Below are positions 1 to 5,150 of a stretch of 5,559 nt of DNA, piece by piece. The position numbers and the translations under genes were made by a program. Source of the DNA: Fidelibacterota bacterium. Its GTDB lineage: Bacteria > Pseudomonadota > Alphaproteobacteria > Rhodospirillales > Rhodospirillaceae. The notes beneath the pieces were generated by a model that was given only the letters and a program-made list of their open reading frames with translations, did not search any database and was not told the origin of the DNA. The stretch is taken from positions 1 to 5,559 of the forward strand of contig CANJEU010000163.1 in NCBI GenBank assembly GCA_947473445.1, in the 5' to 3' direction. Positions within the stretch are counted from its first letter, which is position 1. Each line of letters begins with the position of its first letter.

Positions 1-343
1 AGCGGAAGAAGCGTTTGCCCTGTCCGTCTTCCTCAAGCACTTCGGTGCCCAGGATGTCCGCGGGCATCAGGTCGGGCGTGAACTGAACGCGCTTGTCGTC
101 AAGGCCCAGCACCACGCCGAGCGCATGGACCAGCTTGGTCTTGGCCAGGCCCGGAACGCCGATCAGCAGAACGTGACCACCCGCAAGCAGGGTGATGAGG
201 CTTTCCTCCACCACCGAGTCCTGGCCGTAGATGACGTGATCGATCGCGGTGCGCGCTTTCTGGACGAGGTCCGCGACGCGCTCCATATCCGCGACGGCGT
301 TTTCCGCCCTGAGATTTTCCGGCTGTGTTATCGTTGAAGACAC
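1..343 (-). CDS. MoxR-family AAA+ ATPase, N-terminal part (runs off the left edge)
   Basis: The 114 visible codons read VSSTITQPENLRAENAVADM at the start. They show an alpha-helical N-terminus, then VIYGQDSVVEESL (residues 37-49), the Walker A loop GVPGLAKTKL (62-71) and the MoxR signature RVQFTPDLMPADILGTEV (85-102). MoxR ATPases are cytoplasmic AAA+ proteins thought to act as chaperones that mature or load metal-dependent and secreted partners; the genes are often followed by DUF58 (vWA-like) and membrane-protein genes, which would lie to the left of this window. I chose GTG at 343 because a GGTGGAG ribosome site sits 7 nt upstream (351-357) and the protein then begins just ahead of the conserved domain; ATG at codon 20 is the alternative. 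Walker B, sensor and lid parts are outside the window. Family assignment is firm; the substrate cannot be told from this part. Confidence 0.93.
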   Translation of the reverse strand, partial: MSSTITQPENLRAENAVADMERVADLVQKARTAIDHVIYGQDSVVEESLITLLAGGHVLLIGVPGLAKTKLVHALGVVLGLDDKRVQFTPDLMPADILGTEVLEEDGQGKRFFR

Positions 344-404
344 ACGCGAGCTCCACCAAGTAAGGCTAAGTAAGGAAGTTGTAGATTACCGACTGCCGGG
401 CGTT
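344..404. promoter_or_regulatory. Divergent intergenic region between the MoxR and DUF1285 genes
   Basis: Only 61 bp separate the two divergent starts, so promoters for both transcription units must overlap here or lie inside the neighbouring genes. The stretch carries an 8-bp direct repeat, AAGTAAGG at 358-365 and again at 368-375, spaced exactly 10 bp apart (one helical turn). I do not see a clean -35/-10 pair in either direction. The second repeat looks like a Shine-Dalgarno (AAGGAAG, 372-378) but lies 26 nt before the chosen ATG, which is too far to serve it normally. Confidence 0.4.
351..357 (-). promoter_or_regulatory. Ribosome binding site of the MoxR gene
   Basis: On the minus strand this reads GGTGGAG, ending 7 nt before the GTG at 343. 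It decides for that start over the in-frame ATG at codon 20, which has no comparable site. Confidence 0.6.
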
Positions 405-1034
405 ATGGAACCCTCGATACCTAACAAAGTCGCCATCGCCCCGGATTCTGCGCCCGGACCGGCTCCCATAGGGCCGCCGCCCCTTGGACCGGTCCCTGGC
501 GCCTCCCAGGACTCGATGGATCGGAAAGCCGCCGCATTTCCAGATTTGTGCGGCGATTTTAACATGCGCATCGACCGCAACGGCACCTGGTACTACCGCG
601 GCTCGCCCATTGGCCGCGCGGCGTTGGTGAAGCTCTTTTCGACGGTTCTGCGCCGCGACGAGGAAGGCGCCCATTGGCTGACGACGCCGGTCGAAAACGG
701 CCGGATCGAGGTCGAAGACGCCCCATTCATCGCGGTAGAACTTATAGCGGAAGGGGTTGGGCCCAGCCAAGTCATACGATTTCGCACAAATGTCGACGAT
801 ATCGTCACTTTGGACGCCGATCACCCCTTACGCGTTGAAGAAGATGCGACGACGGGCGAGCCGCGCCCCTACATTCATGTCCGCAAGGGGCTTGAGGCCC
901 GGATCGCCCGGGCGGTGTTTTACCACCTGATTGAACGGGGCGAATCTGGACCGGCGACGTCGGACCCAGGCGGCGCGGAGGATTTTGGCGTCTGGAGCGC
1001 GGGACAGTTCTTCGTGCTGGGATCCCAGGGATGA
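405..1034 (+). CDS. DUF1285 family protein (conserved, function unknown)
   Basis: The 209-residue product matches the DUF1285 pattern as I know it: CGDFNMRIDRNGTWYYRGSP (49-68), PIGRAALVKLFSTVLRRDEE (68-87), WLTTPVENGRIEVEDAPFIA (91-110), FRTNVDD near residue 125, HPLRVEED, and a C-terminal GVWSAGQFFVLG. The aromatic and charged residues in these blocks are the family's conserved surface. There is no signal peptide or membrane helix, so it should be cytoplasmic. No enzymatic activity is established for the family. The start is uncertain: ATG at 405 adds a proline-rich, probably disordered tail (residues 13-32) and has no clear ribosome site, whereas ATG at 516 (172 residues) has AGGA just 4 nt upstream and leaves the whole domain intact. 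It is the first gene of a four-gene unit; its TGA overlaps the next ATG by 4 bp. Confidence 0.88.
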   Translation: MEPSIPNKVAIAPDSAPGPAPIGPPPLGPVPGASQDSMDRKAAAFPDLCGDFNMRIDRNGTWYYRGSPIGRAALVKLFSTVLRRDEEGAHWLTTPVENGRIEVEDAPFIAVELIAEGVGPSQVIRFRTNVDDIVTLDADHPLRVEEDATTGEPRPYIHVRKGLEARIARAVFYHLIERGESGPATSDPGGAEDFGVWSAGQFFVLGSQG

Positions 1035-1738
1035 GTTCGGCCTCACGCCTTGAACTGCCGCGCGCGCCCCTGACGCGCGCCCAGATTCGCGCTCAACTTG
1101 CCGCCGGACGTCCGGCGCCTGGCCCGTTTGGCGATACAGCGACCGCCGCGCGCCTTGCCGGTGACGCCGCCGTGACGCCGCTGTCGCCCGAGCGTTATGC
1201 CGCGGTCGGCATGGGAGCGCCGCCGCGCGTGCTGCCCGGCGCCCCCATTCCCGCGGCGGTCCTGGTTCCGCTGATCGAACATGCCGATGGTTTTACGGTT
1301 CTGTTCACCCAGCGGACCGCCGATCTCAAATCCCATGCCGGTCAGATTTCCTTCCCCGGCGGGCGTGTCGAGCCAGACGACGCCGATGTCGTGGCGGCGG
1401 CCTTGCGCGAAAGCCGCGAGGAGATCGGCCTTGCGAGCGAGGCCGTCGAAATCCTCGGGCGCCTCGCGCCTTACATCACGGTGACCAACTTTGAGGTCAC
1501 GCCCATCGTGGGCGTGATCGCGCCGCCGCTGCGCGTCCAAGCCGATCCCTTCGAAGTGGCCGAGATTTTCGAGGTTCCGCTCTCCTTCTTCCTCGACCCG
1601 GTCAATCACCAACGCCACAGTCGGGTCGCGAACGGCGTGCCGCGCGCCTATTACGCGATGCCTTATGGGGATCGCTATATCTGGGGCGCGACCGCGGGTA
1701 TGCTCTTGAACCTCTATGACGTGCTGACGGCGCGCTGA
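1031..1738 (+). CDS. NUDIX hydrolase, CoA pyrophosphatase type
   Basis: The 235-residue product has a helical N-terminal extension and a NUDIX fold from about residue 72. The NUDIX box runs GGRVEPDDADVV...ALRESREEIGL (110-134), with R126, E127, E130, E131 and G133 in the metal-binding helix. Just before it, LFTQRTADLKSHAGQISFPGG (91-111) matches the extra motif, roughly LLTxR...L..H.GqisFPGG, that marks CoA-specific NUDIX enzymes (NudL/Pcd1 group). Such enzymes cleave CoA and its derivatives to 3',5'-ADP and 4'-phosphopantetheine with Mg or Mn. The spacing from glycine to helix is slightly longer than the textbook box, as is usual in this subgroup. It starts inside the DUF1285 stop (ATGA), implying coupled translation; its own ribosome site is poor (CAGGG directly against the ATG). 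Substrate is inferred from family, not shown. Confidence 0.93.
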   Translation: MSSASRLELPRAPLTRAQIRAQLAAGRPAPGPFGDTATAARLAGDAAVTPLSPERYAAVGMGAPPRVLPGAPIPAAVLVPLIEHADGFTVLFTQRTADLKSHAGQISFPGGRVEPDDADVVAAALRESREEIGLASEAVEILGRLAPYITVTNFEVTPIVGVIAPPLRVQADPFEVAEIFEVPLSFFLDPVNHQRHSRVANGVPRAYYAMPYGDRYIWGATAGMLLNLYDVLTAR

Positions 1739-1755
1739 CGCGACGTGTTGACCAC

Positions 1756-1773
1756 CGGCGCGATCACGCGCCG
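1756..1773 (+). other. Perfect 7-bp GC hairpin ahead of the DUF6111-like gene
   Basis: CGGCGCG (1756-1762) pairs fully with CGCGCCG (1767-1773) across the tetraloop ATCA. It lies in the only real gap of the four-gene unit (1739-1789), six bases before the ribosome site at 1779. There is no T-tract, so it does not look like an intrinsic terminator. It may affect mRNA stability or processing between the two genes, or simply keep the ribosome site single-stranded. Role is speculative. Confidence 0.4.
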
Positions 1774-1778
1774 AGTTG

Positions 1779-1786
1779 AAAGGAAG
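1779..1786 (+). promoter_or_regulatory. Ribosome binding site of the DUF6111-like gene
   Basis: AAAGGAAG with its AGGA core (1781-1784) five bases before GTG at 1790. It decides for that GTG over the in-frame TTG at 1745, which lies upstream of the hairpin and would add 15 residues of basic sequence not typical of the family. Confidence 0.75.
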
Positions 1787-1789
1787 AGC

Positions 1790-2089
1790 GTGGGCCGAAT
1801 CCTCTTTACCTACATCGTGCCGTTCCTCACGCCGATCGGCCTCTACGCGCTGTGGATCTGGTACCGCACGCGCTATGCGGAAAAACACGGCGGTGAAGCG
1901 CCGCGCTTTGAACAGGGACCGTGGCCGCTGTTGCTTTTCGCCGGCGCTGTCTTTGCGCTCGGCGTCTTGGGGATTTCCGCGGCGATGCAAGGCAACGATC
2001 CAAGTGAAGGCGTTTACGTCGCGCCCCGCGTGGAAGGCGGCAAAGTGATTCCAGGCCACATCGAGCCTCATAAAAAACCCGCCCCGTGA
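1790..2089 (+). CDS. Small two-helix membrane protein, DUF6111-like
   Basis: The 99-residue product begins MGRILFTYIVPFLTPIGLYA and has two hydrophobic segments, about residues 5-25 and 44-66, joined by a charged loop (26-43). The tail ends with VYVAPRVEGGKVIPGHIEP (75-93), the short proline/glycine-rich motif I associate with DUF6111 proteins of alphaproteobacteria. It is predicted to sit in the inner membrane; function is unknown. The start GTG is fixed by a strong ribosome site. Its TGA overlaps the GTG of cca by 4 bp (GTGA), so the two are probably translated together. The family name is from memory of the motif and gene order; the membrane topology is read from the sequence. Confidence 0.82.
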   Translation: MGRILFTYIVPFLTPIGLYALWIWYRTRYAEKHGGEAPRFEQGPWPLLLFAGAVFALGVLGISAAMQGNDPSEGVYVAPRVEGGKVIPGHIEPHKKPAP

Positions 2090-3348
2090 AGACCGCGTTC
2101 TTCAAAACAGGCTGGCTGCAAACGCCCGAAATGCGCAGGTTATTCGAGGTACTGGGCGCGCCGGCGGTGGACGTGCGCGCTGTCGGCGGCGCCGTCCGCA
2201 ACGCGGTGATGGACTTGCCCGTCGGTGAAATCGACATCGCGACGCCTGACACGCCGGACGTTGTCGCCGCGCGGCTTGGAAAGGCCGGAATCCGCGCCAT
2301 TCCCACCGGTCTTGATCACGGAACGCTCACGGCGCTCATTGACGGAACGCCGTTCGAAATCACGAGTCTGCGCCGCGATACGGCGTGTGATGGACGCCAT
2401 GCCGCCGTCGAATTCACCACCGACTGGCAGGAGGACGCGCGCCGGCGCGATTTCACCTTCAATGCGATGTCGATGCGCGGCGACGGCACGTTGTTTGATT
2501 ATTTCGGCGGCGTGAAAGACGCCGAGGACGGACGCGTGCGTTTCGTCGGCGATGCGTCCGATCGGATGCAGGAAGACTATCTGCGCATCTTGCGGCTCTT
2601 CCGCTTTTTCGCCTGGTACGGCCGCGCGAGCCTTGACGCCGCAACCCTTGAGGCGTGCCGCACGCACGCCGGCGGCCTCGCGCGATTGTCCGTTGAACGC
2701 GTGCAGGCCGAGCTCGTCAAAACATTAACCGCACCGGCGCCCGCGCTTGTTCTGGGGCTCATGCGTGACTGCGGCGTGCTCGCCGCCGTGCTTCCCGAAG
2801 CGCACGACCTTCTTCGTCTTGCCGCGCTCACGCGCCTCGAAAGCGCCGTTGCCGCGCCCACCGACTGGCGCCGGCGTCTCGCGGCCGGCGTGGGGGAAGG
2901 CGATGCCGAGAGCCTCGCGCAGCGGCTGAAATTTTCCACCGCCGACCGCGTGCGTCTTGTGGATCTGACGGCGGCCGAACCCGCGCTCGACGCGGCAACG
3001 CCGCGCGCGCTTGTGCGCGCAGCGCTTTATCGCCGCGGCTCCGAGGTTATCTACGATCGCGTGCTTCTGGCCTGGGCTCACGCCCGCGCCGTTGCTTCAA
3101 CCGTCGATGAGGCGCGATGGCGCGAGCAGCTCACCCACATCGCCGATTGGCAGCCGCAAACGCTGCCGGTGTCGGGGGCCGACGTCATCGCGCTGGGTAT
3201 TCCCCAGGGGCCGCGGATCGGTGAGCTTCTCAGCGCCGTCGAAACCTGGTGGATGGGGCGGGACTTCGCCGCCTCGCGCGAGGAGACTTTGACCGAGCTG
3301 CGCCGTCTGAGTTTGCTGCGTACCCCCACCCCTCGCGTTAGCGAATGA
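2086..3348 (+). CDS. cca: CCA-adding enzyme (class II tRNA nucleotidyltransferase)
   Basis: The 420-residue protein adds or repairs the 3' CCA of tRNAs in the cytoplasm using CTP and ATP. Order of motifs: VGGAVRNAV (33-41, the GGxVRD nucleotide loop), GEIDIAT (47-53, the metal-binding DxD site, here E48/D50), TGLDHGT (74-80), FEITSLRRD (90-98), RRRDFTFNAM (119-128) and EDYLRILRLFRF (163-174), the base-selecting head/neck motif. After about residue 190 comes the helical, weakly conserved tRNA-binding body; no HD phosphohydrolase domain is visible. Length suits alphaproteobacterial members. The GTG start overlaps the previous stop. The last codons, TPTPRVSE, lie inside an inverted-repeat element, so the natural C-terminus may have been replaced. 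E48 in place of the usual first Asp is noteworthy, though related alphaproteobacterial enzymes may share it. Confidence 0.95.
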   Translation: MKTAFFKTGWLQTPEMRRLFEVLGAPAVDVRAVGGAVRNAVMDLPVGEIDIATPDTPDVVAARLGKAGIRAIPTGLDHGTLTALIDGTPFEITSLRRDTACDGRHAAVEFTTDWQEDARRRDFTFNAMSMRGDGTLFDYFGGVKDAEDGRVRFVGDASDRMQEDYLRILRLFRFFAWYGRASLDAATLEACRTHAGGLARLSVERVQAELVKTLTAPAPALVLGLMRDCGVLAAVLPEAHDLLRLAALTRLESAVAAPTDWRRRLAAGVGEGDAESLAQRLKFSTADRVRLVDLTAAEPALDAATPRALVRAALYRRGSEVIYDRVLLAWAHARAVASTVDEARWREQLTHIADWQPQTLPVSGADVIALGIPQGPRIGELLSAVETWWMGRDFAASREETLTELRRLSLLRTPTPRVSE

Positions 3349-3485
3349 GTTCGTTGCGGTAGTTATTGGAATTACAGCAAGCGGAGCTGTCCCCGCGCCT
3401 CCCCACAAGGGGGAGGGGGGTAGATCGGCGTTCAGCGCGCGGTGCAAAGCCCTCCCCCTTGTGGGGAGGGTGGGGTGGGGGGGTA
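3321..3485. repeat. Nested inverted-repeat element at the 3' end of cca
   Basis: Outer arms: TACCCCCACCCC (3321-3332) against GGGGTGGGGGGGTA (3472-3485), complementary apart from two extra G. Inner arms: a perfect 20-bp inverted repeat, 3398-3417 against 3450-3469, with a 32-nt loop. Each inner arm can also fold on itself (CCTCCCC, 5-nt loop, GGGGAGG). Spurious reading frames across such repeats give peptides like PPSPLWGG and HPTLPTRG, which I recognise as frequent false ORFs in alphaproteobacterial genomes; this suggests a dispersed, MITE- or REP-like family. It overlaps the final eight codons and stop of cca. As RNA it could fold strongly and might help terminate or protect the cca transcript. 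Confidence 0.75.
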
Positions 3486-3574
3486 GCGACCACGAGGGAC
3501 CCCAGGCCAGGCATATAAAGCGACCGTTCCCCGGCAAGGCACCGAACGTTGAGAATAGAGATGAGCCTGACCCC

Positions 3575-3611
3575 AAAAACGATAGCGGCCCTGCAGGGGA
3601 ACAGGGCCGCT
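3575..3611 (-). terminator. Intrinsic terminator on the minus strand, downstream of trmL
   Basis: Read on the minus strand: AGCGGCCCTG, loop TTCCCCTG, CAGGGCCGCT, then ATCG and TTTTT. The 10-bp stem is perfect and GC-rich and the T-tract begins 4 nt after it. On the plus strand the same stem is followed only by TCTCG, so it is a much weaker terminator for cca. It lies about 185 nt past the trmL stop, hence it ends either a long trmL 3' tail or a separate small transcript. Confidence 0.6.
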
Positions 3612-3641
3612 TCTCGATGGGACCTTAGAGGGGGGATCCAG

Positions 3642-3651
3642 GGTCCTTTTT
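3642..3651 (+). terminator. Possible weak plus-strand terminator after cca
   Basis: GGTCC (3642-3646) pairs with GGACC (3620-3624) and is followed by TTTTT (3647-3651). The stem is only 5 bp with a 17-nt loop, so by itself it is marginal. It is listed because it is the only hairpin plus T-tract pointing the right way for the cca unit; the upstream 20-bp inverted repeat may contribute instead. Confidence 0.22.
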
Positions 3652-3795
3652 GGTCACGCGGTCCGGACTTGAGGGGGTCACGTCCGGAGCGCTGACGGTA
3701 AGGAAACTCTACTCCCCGCACCCTTACAGAACCATTGTGGCGGTGTGAACTTGTTGTAATCCACAATGCCACGTTGTCCGTCTTGCAAGGGCGAC

Positions 3796-4269
3796 CTAAA
3801 GCATTGTTTTTCCAAATAAAAAGCCGGTTTGTCGAAGTGCCTCGGTCAGCACGATCGCAGCCGCCGTTGTTACGTTCAGTGATCGCATCTCGGCCGCGAT
3901 GGGGATTCGCACCGCGGCATCTGCGGCCAGGCGCACGTCTTCGGGGACCCCTCGGCTTTCCCGGCCGAGCATCAGGGTGTCGCCAGGCTGGAAGGAAAAG
4001 TCGGTGTAAGGCACAGATCCAAGGGTTGACAGCAGGATCAGCCGCGCCCCAGGCACGGCCCGCAAGTCCCGCAGGTAATGCTCCCACGACGCATGACGGG
4101 CGATATCGCACGCGCCGCCATAATCCATGGCCGCCCGCTTTAACTTCTTATCGTCCAGCGGGAACCCGCAGGGCTCGATGATATCCACCGGCACCCGGAA
4201 ACAGGCCCCAAGGCGCAGCATTGCCCCAGCGTTTTGTGGAATATCGGGCTGATACAAAGCCAGTCGCAT
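3796..4269 (-). CDS. trmL: tRNA (cytidine(34)-2'-O)-methyltransferase TrmL (SPOUT family)
   Basis: The 157-residue protein is a full-length, minimal SPOUT methyltransferase. It shows motif 1 PDIPQNAGAMLRLGACF (8-24, with N13 and R19), IIEPCGFPLDDKKLKRAAMDY (30-50), motif 2 LMLGRESRGVPED (99-111, with E104) and motif 3 IPIAAEMRSLNVTTAAAIV (122-140), which together form the C-terminal trefoil knot binding S-adenosylmethionine. TrmL acts as a dimer, methylating the 2'-O of the wobble base of certain leucine tRNAs in the cytoplasm. The ATG at 4269 sits right at the conserved MRLALYQPDIPQN opening; the ribosome site is weak (AAGAGG, 13 nt upstream). It is divergent from petA and converges on cca. 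The neighbourhood of trmL and petABC is one I recall from other alphaproteobacteria. Confidence 0.95.
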   Translation of the reverse strand: MRLALYQPDIPQNAGAMLRLGACFRVPVDIIEPCGFPLDDKKLKRAAMDYGGACDIARHASWEHYLRDLRAVPGARLILLSTLGSVPYTDFSFQPGDTLMLGRESRGVPEDVRLAADAAVRIPIAAEMRSLNVTTAAAIVLTEALRQTGFLFGKTML

Positions 4270-4387
4270 CGGGTCTCTAAAGCCTCTTAACGTTCACAAA
4301 AGGGCGCCGGCAGGCAGGCCGCGCGCGCCGGATTTTGGTGGACAATTCAATCCGTTATCCGGCAATGCAGGCATCGAACCACGGCCC

Positions 4388-4416
4388 TTTTCAATGCCGG
4401 CTTTTTATTCTATACC
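4388..4416 (+). promoter_or_regulatory. Tentative sigma-70-type promoter for petAB
   Basis: TTTTCA (4388-4393) and TATACC (4411-4416) are separated by 17 bp; each matches four of six consensus positions. It is the most AT-rich patch in the gap. Found by eye only; alphaproteobacterial promoters often diverge from the consensus, so this is weak support. Confidence 0.28.
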
Positions 4417-4568
4417 CCGATCCCTGAAAACCCTTGTGCTTCCGCCGGTTGGGGCCGGTCATGGGAGCATCGGGGGACAATGGTTCACCCACCGTGGACG
4501 CCTTATTCGGCAGTGGAGCCGGACGGGGCAGGGGTCACTGCGGTGCGGATAAGGGCCGTTGGGGGTCT

Positions 4569-4576
4569 AGGAAGGA
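4569..4576 (+). promoter_or_regulatory. Ribosome binding site of petA
   Basis: AGGAAGGA, 8 nt before ATG at 4585. It fixes the petA start and rules out the 35-codon upstream extension beginning at 4480. Confidence 0.85.
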
Positions 4577-4584
4577 ATTATCAT

Positions 4585-5136
4585 ATGGCGAATACGGCAC
4601 ATGCTCATGCTGCCGCAGCGCAGGGCGAGACCCGGCGCGACTTTCTGTTGCACTCGACGATTGCCGTTGGAGCCGTAGGCTCGGCGATGATGGTCTGGCC
4701 GCTGATTCACAGCATGAATCCCGCGGCCGACACCCTGTCGATGTCGACCACCGAGTTTAATATCTCCGGGATCGCAGAAGGCTCGGGCATCACCGTCGTC
4801 TGGCGCGGCAAACCGGTGTTCGTACGCCACCGCACCGGGGCTGAAATCGAGCAGGCGAAGAAGGACGACGCCGCCGATCTGCGCGACGCCCAGGCCGACG
4901 CCGCGCGCGCCCAGAAGCCCGAATACCTGGTTGTGGTCGGGATTTGCACGCACCTTGGTTGCATCCCGCTCGGCATGAAAGCCACGGAGCCGCGCGGCGA
5001 CTTCGGCGGCTTCTTCTGCCCGTGCCACGGTTCACATTATGACACCTCTGGCCGCATTCGCCTCGGACCTGCGCCGCTGAACCTTGCGGTTCCGCCGTAT
5101 CAGTATCTTAGCGATACCACCGTGCGGATCGGTTAA
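4585..5136 (+). CDS. petA: Ubiquinol-cytochrome c reductase Rieske iron-sulfur subunit
   Basis: The 183-residue Rieske protein passes electrons from quinol to cytochrome c1 within the bc1 complex. An uncleaved Tat-type N-terminus is visible, ETRRDFLLHSTIAVGAVGSA (15-34), whose hydrophobic stretch (about 21-43) is the membrane anchor; the head domain lies in the periplasm. Cluster box I is CTHLGC (121-126) and box II CPCHGSHYDTSGR (145-157). From the family, C121, H123, C145 and H148 bind the 2Fe-2S cluster and C126-C147 form the disulfide. GPAPLNLAVPPY (161-172) is the Pro loop. Residue 160 is Leu where RIRKGPAP is common. An alanine- and charge-rich helix (87-110) is inserted before box I, as in other alphaproteobacteria. 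petB follows after 14 nt, so they are one operon. Confidence 0.97.
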   Translation: MANTAHAHAAAAQGETRRDFLLHSTIAVGAVGSAMMVWPLIHSMNPAADTLSMSTTEFNISGIAEGSGITVVWRGKPVFVRHRTGAEIEQAKKDDAADLRDAQADAARAQKPEYLVVVGICTHLGCIPLGMKATEPRGDFGGFFCPCHGSHYDTSGRIRLGPAPLNLAVPPYQYLSDTTVRIG

Positions 5137-5150
5137 GGGGAAACGGACAC

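Larger units (their letters stand above)
3486..3795. other. Gene-free convergent intergenic stretch with a chain of stem-loops
   Basis: No convincing coding sequence. Between 3575 and 3768 five separate inverted repeats follow one another: CATTGTGG/CCACAATG (3733-3740, 3761-3768), GTAAGG/CCTTAC (3698-3703, 3722-3727), TCCGGAC/GTCCGGA (3662-3668, 3682-3688, extendable by GCG/CGC past one mismatch), GGACC/GGTCC (3620-3624, 3642-3646) and AGCGGCCCTG/CAGGGCCGCT (3584-3593, 3602-3611). Read on the minus strand, the last is followed by TTTTT. This could be a long structured 3' end of the trmL transcript, an independent small RNA, or a decayed mobile repeat. I could not match it to a known RNA family. 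Confidence 0.45.
4270..4584. promoter_or_regulatory. Divergent control region between trmL and petA
   Basis: A 315-bp gap holding no gene of its own. A reading frame open across part of it (from 4480) is the upstream extension of petA and lacks family sequence. The left part is very GC-rich (CCGGCAGGCAGGCCGCGCGC around 4307-4326). The middle holds an imperfect inverted repeat with a T-tract and a tentative promoter, listed separately. A leader of about 160 nt would then precede petA. No clear FNR-type or other known operator palindrome was found by eye. Confidence 0.45.

Noticed and set aside
99..359. Minus-strand 86-codon frame at the MoxR locus
   Set aside because: It is the wrong frame; the frame starting at GTG 343 gives the Walker A and MoxR signatures without a break to the window edge.
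249..404. Longer N-terminus for the DUF1285 gene
   Set aside because: It would overlap the start of the divergent MoxR gene, and its sequence is just the antisense of MoxR codons.
1017..1028. 12-bp palindrome CTGGGATCCCAG just before the NUDIX start
   Set aside because: It lies inside DUF1285 coding sequence, is explained by codons, and such a palindrome is plausible by chance.
1043..2071. A 342-codon open frame on the minus strand
   Set aside because: It lies wholly antisense to the NUDIX and DUF6111-like genes, is rich in Arg/His/Gly as GC-rich shadow frames are, and shows no family motif.
3561..3695. Small plus-strand ORF of 44 codons beginning MSLTPKTIAALQGNRAA
   Set aside because: It overlaps the terminator hairpins, has no proper ribosome site (GAG lies directly against the ATG), and its composition is set by the stem-loop repeats.
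3338..4111. A 257-codon open frame on the minus strand
   Set aside because: It runs through the inverted-repeat element and trmL in another frame; its repeat-derived peptides (PPPHPPHKGEG) are typical false ORFs.
4371..4400. tRNA-like T-loop sequence (GGTTCGATGCC on the minus strand)
   Set aside because: No acceptor, D or anticodon arm can be built around it and no CCA-adjacent 3' end follows.
4480..4584. 35-codon upstream extension of petA
   Set aside because: The ATG at 4585 has a strong ribosome site and puts the Tat motif near the N-terminus, as the family requires.
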